Of a stretch of 22,558 bases of DNA, positions 10,003 to 18,904 are shown one piece after another; the first letter of the stretch is position 1, and every line of letters starts with the position of its first letter. The stretch covers positions 1 to 22,558 of the forward strand of contig JADNYV010000550.1 of NCBI GenBank assembly GCA_015501055.1. Reading direction: 5' to 3'. The stretch comes from Mucidula mucida (lineage: Eukaryota > Basidiomycota > Agaricomycetes > Agaricales > Physalacriaceae). The notes under the pieces were generated by a model. That model was not told where the DNA came from, did not search any database, and worked only from the letters and a program-made list of their open reading frames with translations. The position numbers and the translations under genes were made by a program.

Positions 10003-11278
10003 TCAATTTCCAGCCAGCAATCGATCTCTAACCTTCATCAGCGCTTTCCCAAGTTCGTTTCGCCCCGTCCCATTTCCTCCTATGCCCCAGAAGGAGTCGT
10101 ATGGAGAATCCTAGAAGAAGAGTCAATCACAACGCCAAGCTTCATGCCATTCTACTGCGCTACCTCTACCAGCTGTGCGTTTCCCGTCGCCAAAAGCTCA
10201 GTCTTCAGCGCGGGGTGTTGTGTGAACTTTAGATACACGATCTCTTCCATCTACAAAACGCATTATTACGTTGTGACGAGCGAGGTTACCAAAAGACCAT
10301 ACCTTGCCAACCTTAACGAGGTCCCAGTCACGACGCTTGTCTTGATTGTGCTTGCGGGCTTCGTCGAATGCCTGTCGTGGCGTGGGTAATAAGCGGATAT
10401 TCCTCACAAGGTCCGGAATATGCTCAAACTACGATATCATGAGCTTGCGACCGACTCCCCTCTGAAGCGTTTACCTTGAAGGACTGGAACAAATGTTCGC
10501 TGGTCGGGTATCGCTCTCCATTATATACAACAGGGTACTCGGCAAAGTTGGTGAACGAGTAATGGGACTGGTTCTTGTTATAGAATAAGATTACCGGCCG
10601 ACCAGGGGAGGACCCGAAGAAAGGCGGGGCAGATTTGCGATAATGATTTGCAGGAGCGGGATTGAAGAAGGAAGAGCGGCCTAGAGATTGGGCCGAGTAT
10701 GATTGTTGATTCCTGAAAGCCATGCCGCAAGAACGGCTGCAGAATTCAAAAGGGACGCCGTTGCTGACATACACGTGCCGGACGTTACACATCTAAGAGG
10801 ACGCGTTGTGAACACGTTGGTTTGAAACGAAAGACACGAAGTAACCTTGCACATTGTTATCGTCTGCGGCTGATTTGTGCTGTCCGCCATGGCGCAGCCT
10901 CTACTGCAATGCGAATACAAGCTACCATCAGGCCTCACGCTGACGGGGTTGACTCCGCATCTCTGCGGGAAAGACTAAATAAATAGGTTTTGAGAAAGAG
11001 TATCTGGAGACCTACCTGGCAGAGGGGCAGTATAGAGACATTTCCGTACTGCAAGCCAGCAATAGAGTGACGAAAAATGGCCGCGCTGTCACGATTTAGC
11101 CAAGCGCGGCCACAGGATCGACTGCAGAAGTCGTATCCTACATTAACCGACCTGTTGTTACAGTTCTATCATGGACGTTGAGCTACAACTCAAAGTTTGC
11201 AAGATGTGCTCACTTGGCAAAGTACACGTTGAACAGCAAGCGACGTCGTGGTGGAAGGTTGGATAGAGTGATCGGCAT
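10003..11278 (-). CDS. NADAR-domain protein with Cys-rich modules (NADAR-1)
   Basis: The NADAR (YbiA-like) domain belongs to N-glycosidase-type enzymes acting on ADP-ribose-linked or riboflavin-pathway substrates; bacterial members remove ADP-ribose from guanine or hydrolyse flavin intermediates. The substrate of fungal members is not known to me. Exons: 11278-11214, 11151-11016, 10962-10846, 10792-10475, 10428-10303, 10250-10164 and 10110-10003, all GT-AG, giving 318 residues. The N-terminal third has repeated CSRxC modules: C31/C35, then C66-x2-C69 with C86/C90, then C105-x2-C108 with C124/C128, probably zinc-binding. The NADAR domain follows from about residue 170 to 312, with FTNFAEYPVVYNG, SEHLFQSFK, LKFTQHP and FWGIGGNGTGRNELG all present and no frame breaks. 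The least certain part is the start: the first exon is placed by frame and splice sites only and has no Cys pair. The core appears intact and probably functional. Confidence 0.85.
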
Positions 11279-11493
11279 ATGCCGGACCCCTGCAGCTGAA
11301 GTCGACCGTGCATTCGCCTGCCTACAACGTCCTTCCTGAATCACTTGGCTGACGCCATTGCCTGACTTCGGAATAAAGTCGTTAAGCGTACGCTATAATG
11401 CTCTAGTCACATAACAAATTGCACTACGAGTAGTATATAAGTTAGTTAGTAGCTAGTACATTCCAACCAGTTGTGCGAGCTCAATGGCAACCA
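11279..11493. other. Intergenic gap between tandem NADAR genes
   Basis: This 215-base gap separates the modelled start of NADAR-1 from the stop of NADAR-2. A TATATA-type word at about 11433-11440 could be part of the NADAR-1 promoter. Nothing else is recognisable. Confidence 0.45.
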
Positions 11494-11841
11494 TCACTGA
11501 GGCTGCTTATATTTTCTCTTTGAGTCACACAAGTAGACTCGAAGAGCCATGAGTGCCTTGCCTGATTCATTGCACCCTCTCTTGTACCGTCCGCATCCCC
11601 AAAAATCATCTTTATCGAAGTCCTTGATAAGATCAGTGAAATACAATCCGATGATGAATGCTTCACAGAAACCTACTGCAACGAGGCGAGCATTTCCAGT
11701 ACCAAGAAGCTTCCGCAGAAGAGTCTCGTGTTGAACGAATTTGAGAAAAATGACCTCCTTCATCTTTAAGAGTTCATCGAGACGAGCACTTTTGGATTCA
11801 CGGCGAATGACTCGTACCTTCCGTATTCTCACCTGAGACCA
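11494..11841 (-). pseudogene. NADAR-2, 3' part, cut off by transposon
   Basis: Exons 11841-11818, 11763-11677 and 11622-11494 encode the C-terminal half of a NADAR domain. The middle exon is 87 bases, the same length and position as the matching exon of NADAR-1, so the two are paralogues with a shared intron pattern. Visible motifs are MKEVIFLKFVQH, GTGNARLV and DFWGCGRYKRGCNESGKAL. The glycine-rich end is less canonical than in NADAR-1 (CNESG instead of RNELG). The upstream edge is the transposon end at 11842, which falls immediately beside a TGG (Trp) codon; the preceding exon is found across the transposon at 18605-18718. The reading frame itself has no stop, so the gene seems to have been functional until the insertion. 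Confidence 0.88.
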
Positions 11842-11877
11842 CATCAGTAAATCACAAGGTGTGTAGACGGTATAGAC
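11842..11877 (+). repeat. Plavaka terminal inverted repeat, left
   Basis: It begins CATCAGTAAATCACAAGGT and runs into TGTAGACGGTATAGAC. The outer 19 bases are identical to the inverted right end; the inner part differs by two bases and one missing G. Confidence 0.88.
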
Positions 11878-12060
11878 TATACCGTCTATACCCCTTCCGG
11901 GCAGTATAGATCCCCACTGGGATCTCGTAGCCCTTGACTCTTCTATACCCACCCGTGGTATAGACATCGTAACAGCCTAGACTCATCCTATACTCTACTT
12001 CTCGATGCTCTATACTTATTCTACAGTGTACACTGCTATCTATACTGTTGCTTAATCACA
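11861..12060. repeat. Left subterminal TATAGAC motif array
   Basis: At least seven copies of TATAGAC/GTCTATA or close variants (TATAGAT, CTATAC) occur in both orientations in about 200 bases just inside the left end. They include a 12-1-12 palindrome at 11864-11888. The right end has the same motif class. Subterminal arrays of this sort are transposase-binding sites in CACTA/EnSpm elements; that role is inferred here. Confidence 0.75.
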
Positions 12061-12201
12061 CTGTTCATTCGAGCACGAAACACTTCATTGACTACATATA
12101 CCACTTCACATGTCTCCTAAATGACTACAAGACTGTACACGATGATGATAGATGTGGGAGAAGAGCATGTAACGAAAGGACAGGACTTAAAACAGCATGT
12201 A

Positions 12202-15023
12202 TCACATCCGAAGAGAGGGCCGGACACCGGTCAGCTTCTCCTTGCCGCCACGTTCGACAGCCTTAGGAACACGCTTGCCCTTCTTCTTTGTCATGTACGG
12301 CTCCGCTGCTGTAATGACAGCCTGCCAGGTCTCGATTGTGAAACGCTTGTTGATCTGCTCGAAGAATCCTGCTGAAAACTTGCCCCATGGATCCTCACGG
12401 AAGCTGTTTGGGTTGTTGTTCGACGCATTGTCGTCTTCGCCGGCTTCGAGGACACCCTCTTGCCGAAGAAAGAGGCTATGCATAGCCTGGAAAGAGTTTA
12501 GAAGAATAAAACATGGAAGAGGATTGACTGACCGCGGCAGCAGACAAGGCAAGTCCCGCATAAGGTAAACCATATGTCTTCGGTGCACCGCGCACACACT
12601 GGCAGAAGTATCCAAAAGGAACAAGGACAAGCGGAGAGAGAAAGGCGCCGGCAGCCTTCTAGATAGTCGACGGAAGTCAGTCTTATATAGAAGAAATAAA
12701 TATAAAGAATGCACCGGATCCTTATTGTCAAAATCGAGATAGAGGAAACGGTCCTTGTCCAGCTGATGACTCGCCCATTCGGCGACCTCCTCCTTAGTTG
12801 TGAATAACTTGTCGCAAATCACGTTCGTGTTTGCTCGAGCCGTCTTTGAGATCTCGCTGCGCAGCGTTTGCAAATATTTTGATGTCTGTAGACTCGTAAT
12901 TTTAGTAAAAGATCGTTACTATTTGGCGCACGTACCACAGCAAGAACCGCCGCATTATCCACCCGTCGCGTGCCATTCGTGTCTAGAGGTGTAAGATGCT
13001 TGAAGACAGAATTGCACCAAAGATCCGTGATAGTGGCTTTGAGTTCTGGATGTCCCGTCGTCGAAAAGGGCTGAGAAACGGCTCTGGAACCCGCCCAGTT
13101 GTAAATCGAGGGAATAAATTTCTCTTTGAAGTGCTTTTGATCAACCTGCGGATTGGCGAAAGGAATGTTGTTGATGGTGTAGTTCTTCTTCGGTTTTGCG
13201 ACCTTGCCCTGGGCAGCAAGATCAACGTCGACGTCCTTGAAGGTAATGTCGCCGACGTCCGTGGTGGAAGGAGTCTGAGGTAAGAAGGCGTGTGAGTAAA
13301 TCAAGACATCTGGGGAAATCACGTACGGCATGGCCACGCGGCTTTCCAGGCTTTTCCTTGCCTTTCTTTCCCTTCGTTTTCAATGGCGCCGTGGCTGTCA
13401 ACATCCACGACTGCCAATTCGTGTTTATTCCGCCGACCTCGTTGGTTCGAGAATGTTTCTGACTGATAGAGTGTCAGCATCGATCAGCGACTTACAACAA
13501 ACACACCTTTCTGCTTCCTCGCGCCCTTCACCCTCGATATCTTTCCTCTTGGAGTCAGACTTGGATGCTGTCGTTCCCGACTTGGCGCGTTGAGATTTGG
13601 GTGCCGCCACGTGTGGTGGAGGCGGGTTTGAACGTTCGGCGATAATTTCACGGCGGAGAGCGTCCTTGGGTGGCTTTTTCTGTATGTTCTCATTAGCATT
13701 TTCAATCTGTAAATTAATGCTTACGTTGGTGCTTCCAGCAACAGATTTTGACGTCGACTTCTTGGACTTCTTGGCCTCGCGAATAGCAGCCAATTGCTGC
13801 AGAAGCGCCGCCTCATCCGGCGACATGTCCCCTGCATCCGACTCTATCTCCGTTCCACCCTTATCAACACGCATTGGCGAGGCGCTATGCGACGGCGCAT
13901 ACAGGTCGGACTCATGTCCACTTAAGCTGCCTTCATCCAGTCCAACATAGGACTTCCGTTCACCTCGAGTACGAGGAGCGCGTGCAGCGTCTTCCGCATC
14001 TTTCGTCTCGCCGTTGTCGTTGTAGTGCGGATCGCGAGCACCATCTCTGACATCTCCCATTTCATCATCTTCATCATTGTAACACGTACCATACCCTCCG
14101 TCGCCCAACAAAAAGCCTTCAGAGTCTGTTCCTGGAGGAGGCCCGCCAAAATCTGTGTCGGAGCCAGCGCGCATCTCCTCCAGATCAGAGACGACACCCA
14201 CACCATCAACGTTGAAGATGGCCTCCATGTCTTCGCCGTCATCATCCAACGGCAATGCACCAAAATTAGGCTGGGCGAGGGGAGATAGCGAATGATTGTT
14301 GCGGACAGTGCGCGACTTTGTAGGAGACTTGGGATAACGGCCAGGGAAGGGCTTATGAGTTGGAGGTGGGGATGCCTCGAAGCCAGGATCAGACTCGTTG
14401 GGACTTTGACTGGCTTCATCGTCGTCACCAGACTGGCCACCACTCTTTCCATCTGGAAGGAAGAGCTGCGTCAAGAGTGCTGCAGGAGGAAGGGTAGGCA
14501 GGGACAGAGATGAGATGGTCTGCTGTGCCGAAGACCTGCTGCCTTTGCTCAAGTCACGATGGATTTTTGGTTGGGATTGGGGTGGGGGCAACTGGCGGGT
14601 GGACGAGGTTGTCATTGTCCGGTTGGCCAGTTCGTTTCCTTGGCCGACGCCGACCTGCCCAGATATGTTCTTGGATGAGCCAAGCCTCTTTGAAGCATTG
14701 AGGATATTGGCAATGGACATATTCTGCATCTGCAGTCTCGCTAGGTCAGTTTGTATTCGCTGAGATGCAATAAAACTAACCTCCTAATCCTTTTTAGCCT
14801 GCTCATCCTCAGCTGCTGCGATGCGAGCGACGGCTTGATTCTGCTTTTGGCGCTTTGCGGCGGCTGCAGCTACCTTTCGTTCACCATCTTTGCTCTGCTC
14901 TCGCTCGCGCTTTTCTCGCTGTTCTTCGCGCGTGCGAGGGATGAGGTGGTCAGGAACAGTGACCTTCTTCCCCCGAGTGGCCATCTTTTCCTGCGCCGGA
15001 GGTCTTGAAGGCACTGGGGGCAT
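12202..15023 (-). CDS. Plavaka accessory gene, conserved protein of unknown function
   Basis: Exons: about 15023-14784, then 14729-13725, 13679-13507, 13462-13327, 13274-12936, 12885-12715, 12658-12533 and 12486-12202. From the Met at 14729 the frame is consistent for 744 residues. The first exon is a basic coiled-coil stretch rich in Arg, Glu, Lys and Ala (RTREEQREKREREQ). A long acidic, Ser/Pro-rich disordered region follows. The last 300 residues are a predicted helical domain (FIPSIYNWAG, TARANTNVICDKLF, SPLVLVPFGYF, YGLPYAGLALSAAAA), like a widespread uncharacterised basidiomycete family. It ends in basic KKKGKRVPK. It is divergent from the transposase and inside the same transposon ends, so a role in DNA binding or transposition is plausible but inferred. 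Exon 1 cannot be joined in frame to exon 2: an in-frame TAG precedes the only good donor (about 14786), so the gene may be broken there or the A-run is mis-sequenced. Confidence 0.75.
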
Positions 15024-15156
15024 GGTCGTGGGCGGATAGTTGGACTGCCGATGAAAATTGTGCTGATCGGTAAGCACACGTTTTCTTTTTCCAATAGATA
15101 CGGCCCACTAACTCCTATCAACAGGCCTCCACCTTGCCATTGCTCTCAACGTTGAT
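15024..15156. promoter_or_regulatory. Divergent promoter region of the two Plavaka genes
   Basis: Only 133 bases separate the proposed starts of the accessory gene (minus) and transposase (plus). A shared bidirectional promoter is the simplest arrangement. If the accessory protein starts at the upstream Met at 15077, the gap shrinks to 79 bases. No certain TATA box is seen. Confidence 0.5.
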
Positions 15157-18100
15157 ATGGACACCATCAAGTACAAGACGACGCGCAGATTTCTATGTCC
15201 TCATGGCTGTGGCCGACACTTTTGGAATGCATCTGGGCGTACGCAGCACGTCAACGCCATTCATGCCGCCATCACCCAATCATCCACCAGCATCTCAGCA
15301 CCTCCTAACGAACCCGCCTCCGATGATGCGCGCTCCTTGTCCGATCACAGCGTTGACAAAGACATTGATATGGATGGTCCTCCTGATGACCTTGAGGATA
15401 GTCCCCCTCGTTACCCATCGCCAGACGCGCCAGACGAGCCGGAAAATCCTCCACCTCGTATCCATTGGATTCATCATCCATTCATGACTGGTAAGCAATG
15501 TAGTGATCTCTTTATTATACCGCTTGTTGACCTTGCTTGATACCAGGTACTCCTTGTGACATCGATGGCCAATACCTACCTGCTGGCACTCCGCCGGATG
15601 CTCGCACCCATTCCGAGAATCCTTATGAGCCCTTCGCGGATGATGTGCAGTTCCGCCTTGCTGATTTCACATTTCGCAAGGCGGAACTATCGGAAGCCCG
15701 CACCAACGAGCTCTTGGAAATCTTTGCCGACGCTATGGCGAACGCGGGCGGCGAGGGACCATTTGCAAGTGCAAAAGCACTCTATACAGCCATTGATGAC
15801 ATCCCTTACGGTAGTTCGCCCTGGAAGTGCTTCATCAGCGAGCCATGCGTAAATCTCCCAGAGAGTGCACCAGTCTGGCAGACGGAGACGTACGAGATTT
15901 GGTATCAAGATCCCGACGTCGTCGTTCGGAATATTCTAGCTAATCCCGACTTCGCCGACTCTTTCGATCCCTCGCCATACATTGAGACGGATTGTGACGA
16001 TATGCGTCGGTGGTCAGATTATATGTCTGGAAATTTTGCCTGGAGACACGCTGTAAGTTTGGTCGTTTTCTGATTAGTATTTGTGTTTCTTACATCTTCT
16101 AGGACACGATCTATGCCGAAGACCCTTCCAATGAGGGCGCCATGGTTGTATACATTGTCCTGGGCAGCGACAAAACGACGGTCTCCGTAGGGACCGGCAA
16201 TGTCGAATATTGGCCTCTATACCTCAGTATCAGCAATCTGCACAACAGTGCACGGCGGGGACACCGTAATGGTGTCGTACCAATTGGATTCCTGGCAATA
16301 CCTAAAGGTACGCTCTCTCACACTCAGAGTTACGTCTATTTACCTATCGAAGGCGATCGCGTTGACGATAATAGCGACGCCTTTCGTATTTTCAAGAAAC
16401 ATCTCTTCCACAAGTCCATTGCGAGGATCCTTTAGCCTCTCAAGGCCGCCATGACTACACCTGTCATTCGTCTCTGTTCGGATGGCCATTACCGCCAAAT
16501 CATCTATGATCTCGGTGGTTACATCGCCGATTACCCAGAGCAGGTTTTGTTGACGTGCATAGTATCTGGTTGGTGTCCAAAGTAAGTGTGCCGTAGTGTA
16601 TTTCAACTTGATACTCATTGTTCCTAGATGTACTGCACTGCCAGGTGAACTCGACACCCCAGCTGGGCGACGCACACAGGATCTCACAGATACTCTCATT
16701 GCCGAGCTTGCTGACGACCGGCGCACATTATGGGACAACTATGGTGTCGATGCGAATGTTAAGGTACATATTTATATATGCATTTGGATTGCGTTCTCAT
16801 AACTTGGTAGCCCTTCACGGCATCCTTCCCGCGTGCTGATATATACGAGATCATTATGTCGGACATTTTGCATCAAGTCGTCAAAGGAACATTCAAAGAC
16901 CATCTGGTTGAGTGGATTCAGGAATATCTTGTTCTTACACATGGAAAGGACGAAGCTGGGCGCATTATGAACGATGTCAATCGCCGGTAAGTAACTCAGT
17001 CATCCCTCGCACCTCATCTAATTGCCTAGCAACCACTTCTCAGACTTGCAGTTACTCCAGAGTTTCCTGGACTCCGACACTTTCCACATGGTTGCCGATT
17101 CAAGCAATGGACCGGCGACGATTCCAAGGCGTTGATGAAGGTATGTTTTTTCTTCCACTTGTCACACGATCTGATCCTTGTTAGATTTTCATTCCCGCCA
17201 TTGCCGACTACATTCCAGCTGAAATGACTCAATGTGTTGCTGCCTTAATCGACTTCACATACCTCATTCGGCGGAATGATTACGACAAGGACACCCTCAA
17301 GTCTCTGGATATTGCACTTGCCCGCTTTCACTCCCTTCGCAAGGTCTTCATCGAAACCGGTGTTCGTAAGACTATCTCTCTCCCTCGCCAACACTCTCTA
17401 GTGCATTATTGGCGTCATATTGAAGAGTTCGGCGCTCCCAACGGCCTGTGCTCATCAATAACTGAATCCCAACACATCACCGCCGTTAAGCGCCCTTGGA
17501 GACGTTCGAGCAGAAACCGAGCATTGGGTCAAATGCTCCTCACCAATCAACGACTCGACAAACTCTATGCACTCAACATGGAGTTAGCTACTGTTGGGCT
17601 TGCACCACCTGGACATCCGCCGCCGCCAGATCCGTTTGAGGTTGATGCCGCTGATGAGGGTGCAGTGGATGGTCCGGTTATGGCGGAGGTCAAGTTGGCG
17701 GTGACACGTGGTAAGCTTGTTCATCCTCAAAACTTAAATATCATCCTCAACCAAACATTTAGAGCCTGTAAAGCTGTATCCGCGGAATCTTCAACTTCTC
17801 GCTGAGAGGATACGCCAGCCGGATTTACCAGACCTGGCACGACGGTTCCTCTATGATCAGCTTCGGCTCGATGGTGACCCGCCATCAGAAGAGGTTCATA
17901 TTTCGCGCTGCCCCCCCATCACATCCAAAGTCTATGTCTTCCATTCGGCAGTTGCTTCCTTCTACGCGCCTAGTGATATCTCTGGAATCCGTGGCATGAA
18001 GCGCGAACAGATTCGCTCAACACCGTCTTGGCGTGATCATCATGCACATCGAGACTGCGCACTTGTTGTCACGGATCCTGCACAGCCGGGCTTTGCTGGG

Positions 18101-18427
18101 CTCAGTGTCGTCCGTGTATTTCTGCTCTTCTCGTTCACACACGGGAGCCGGACATTTCCGTGTGCGCTGGTTCAGTGGTATAAGAAGCATGGGACTCGCC
18201 CAGATGCCACGACGGGGATGTGGGTTGTGAAGCCGGAGCATTATCCTGGGGGACGGCCTGTACTGTCGGTCATTCATTTGGAGACTCTCATTCGCGCCGC
18301 CCATCTGTTGCCCATGTTTGGTAAGACTAAAATACCGCGTAAGCTTGAGTACCATCATACATTAGACGTATTTAAAGCTTTCTATGTAAGTAATTATGCT
18401 GACCATCATATAAATGAGATTATTTAA
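15157..18427 (+). pseudogene. Plavaka transposase with one nonsense codon
   Basis: Nine exons join in frame to 957 codons: 15157-15490, 15547-16052, 16103-16307, 16353-16581, 16628-16763, 16811-16986, 17044-17140, 17185-17710 and 17763-18427. The N-terminus is a C2H2-type finger (CPHGCGRHF ... TQHVNAIH) for DNA binding. The core shows Plavaka hallmarks: NPYEPFADD, VLGSDKTTVSVGTGN, EYWPLYLSISNLHNSAR, DGHYRQIIYDLGGYIADYPEQ, HLVEWIQEYL, FPGLRHFPHG, ISLPRQHSLVHY, EFGAPNGLCSSITES and LGQMLLTNQRLDKL. The C-terminal part has VFHSAVASFYAPSDISG and RAAHLLPMFG and ends YADHHINEII. TAG at 16433-16435 is codon 376, in the middle of the core, so the protein would be truncated. Everything else is intact, so the lesion is probably young. 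Stop readthrough or an alternative splice around it is possible but not visible. Confidence 0.9.
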
Positions 18428-18434
18428 CAGTTCT

Positions 18435-18584
18435 TCTTGGCTGAGTATAGATTGTTGTCATGTAGGTATAGAGTGGTCAAGGAGAGTTAGATCAGAAAGT
18501 ATAGACAAAAACAGTGAGTATAGATTTCGAAATCACCTCGTCTATACTTGCTAGACTTTTCTATGCTGTCTATACCCTTCTACA
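18435..18584. repeat. Right subterminal TATAGAC motif array
   Basis: Six or more GTATAGA/TCTATAC words lie between the transposase stop and the right inverted end, in both orientations. They mirror the left array in motif but not in order. Confidence 0.75.
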
Positions 18585-18604
18585 TACCTTGTGATTTACT
18601 GATG
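18568..18604 (-). repeat. Plavaka terminal inverted repeat, right
   Basis: Read on the minus strand from 18604 it begins with the same 19-mer as the left end and continues TGTAGAAGGGTATAGAC. Its outer 20 bases (18585-18604) are missing from the inverted copy that starts at 18748. Confidence 0.88.
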
Positions 18605-18607
18605 GCA
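18605..18607. repeat. Imperfect 3-bp target duplication of Plavaka
   Basis: GCA here and CCA at 11839-11841 flank the transposon. On the gene strand they read TGC and TGG. TGG is the conserved NADAR tryptophan codon, so TGG is the likely original target and the other copy has one changed base. Confidence 0.6.
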
Positions 18608-18718
18608 GTCGGAACGGTCGTGGTCATAGTACGTTTTGGCAATCTGAAGAGCATCCCTTGAGCTGGTACTATGCCTAATCTTGTCTGCTATGAAGGCGCT
18701 TGAGGGATTGTTCAAGAA
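18605..18718 (-). pseudogene. NADAR-2, upstream exon stranded beyond the transposon
   Basis: On the minus strand 18718-18605 is a 38-codon exon preceded by an acceptor CGCTAG. It starts FLNNPSSAFIADKIR and ends in YDHDRSD followed by TGC. This corresponds position by position to the NADAR-1 exon 10428-10303, which starts FEHIPDLVRNIR and reads RRDW at the matching place. Together with 11841-11818 it rebuilds the exon around the broken Trp codon. Only 29 bases of the upstream intron remain before the inverted copy begins at 18748, so the more upstream NADAR-2 exons are not in the window. Confidence 0.85.
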
Positions 18719-18904
18719 CTAGCGGGATACTTCAGCAAGACGCCGCCTGTAGAAGGGTATAGACAGCATAGAAAAGTCTAGCAAGTATAGACGAGGTGAT
18801 TTCAAAATCTATACTCACTGTTTTTGTCTATACTTTCTGATCTAACTCTCCTTGACCACTCTATACCTACATGACAACAATCTATACTCAGCCAAGAAGA
18901 ACTG

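Larger units (their letters stand above)
14754..18584 (+). repeat. Left arm of a large inverted repeat
   Basis: This 3831-base segment reappears as its reverse complement at 18748-22558. It runs from the accessory gene's first intron through the whole transposase to 20 bases short of the transposon end. The arm continues outside the window on the right-hand side, so its true length is unknown. Confidence 0.97.
11842..18604 (+). mobile_element. Plavaka-family DNA transposon, complete copy
   Basis: The 6763-base element has inverted ends: 11842-11877 and the reverse complement of 18568-18604 match over about 36 bases with two mismatches and one indel, including an identical outer 19-mer CATCAGTAAATCACAAGGT. 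Adjacent host triplets are CCA (left) and GCA (right), an imperfect 3-bp duplication of the kind made by CACTA/EnSpm-like transposases. Both ends carry clusters of TATAGAC subterminal motifs. Two genes diverge from the middle: the transposase to the right and a conserved unknown gene to the left. It is inserted in an exon of NADAR-2. The transposase has a nonsense codon, so this copy may only move if supplied in trans. Confidence 0.9.
18585..18747. other. Spacer between inverted arms
   Basis: The 163 bases consist of the last 20 bases of the left transposon (18585-18604), the stranded NADAR-2 exon (18605-18718) and 29 bases of NADAR-2 intron (18719-18747). It contains no independent feature. 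Confidence 0.85.

Noticed and set aside
11160..11340. Possible hAT transposase tail on the plus strand (AAEVDRAFA-like)
   Set aside because: Only a few residues resemble the family and stops follow at once; the same bases are better explained as the start of NADAR-1 on the other strand.
11494..11967. A single 157-codon frame through the transposon edge and two introns
   Set aside because: The first part is transposon end sequence and the middle parts are introns that happen to stay open; the exon model matches NADAR-1 intron positions.
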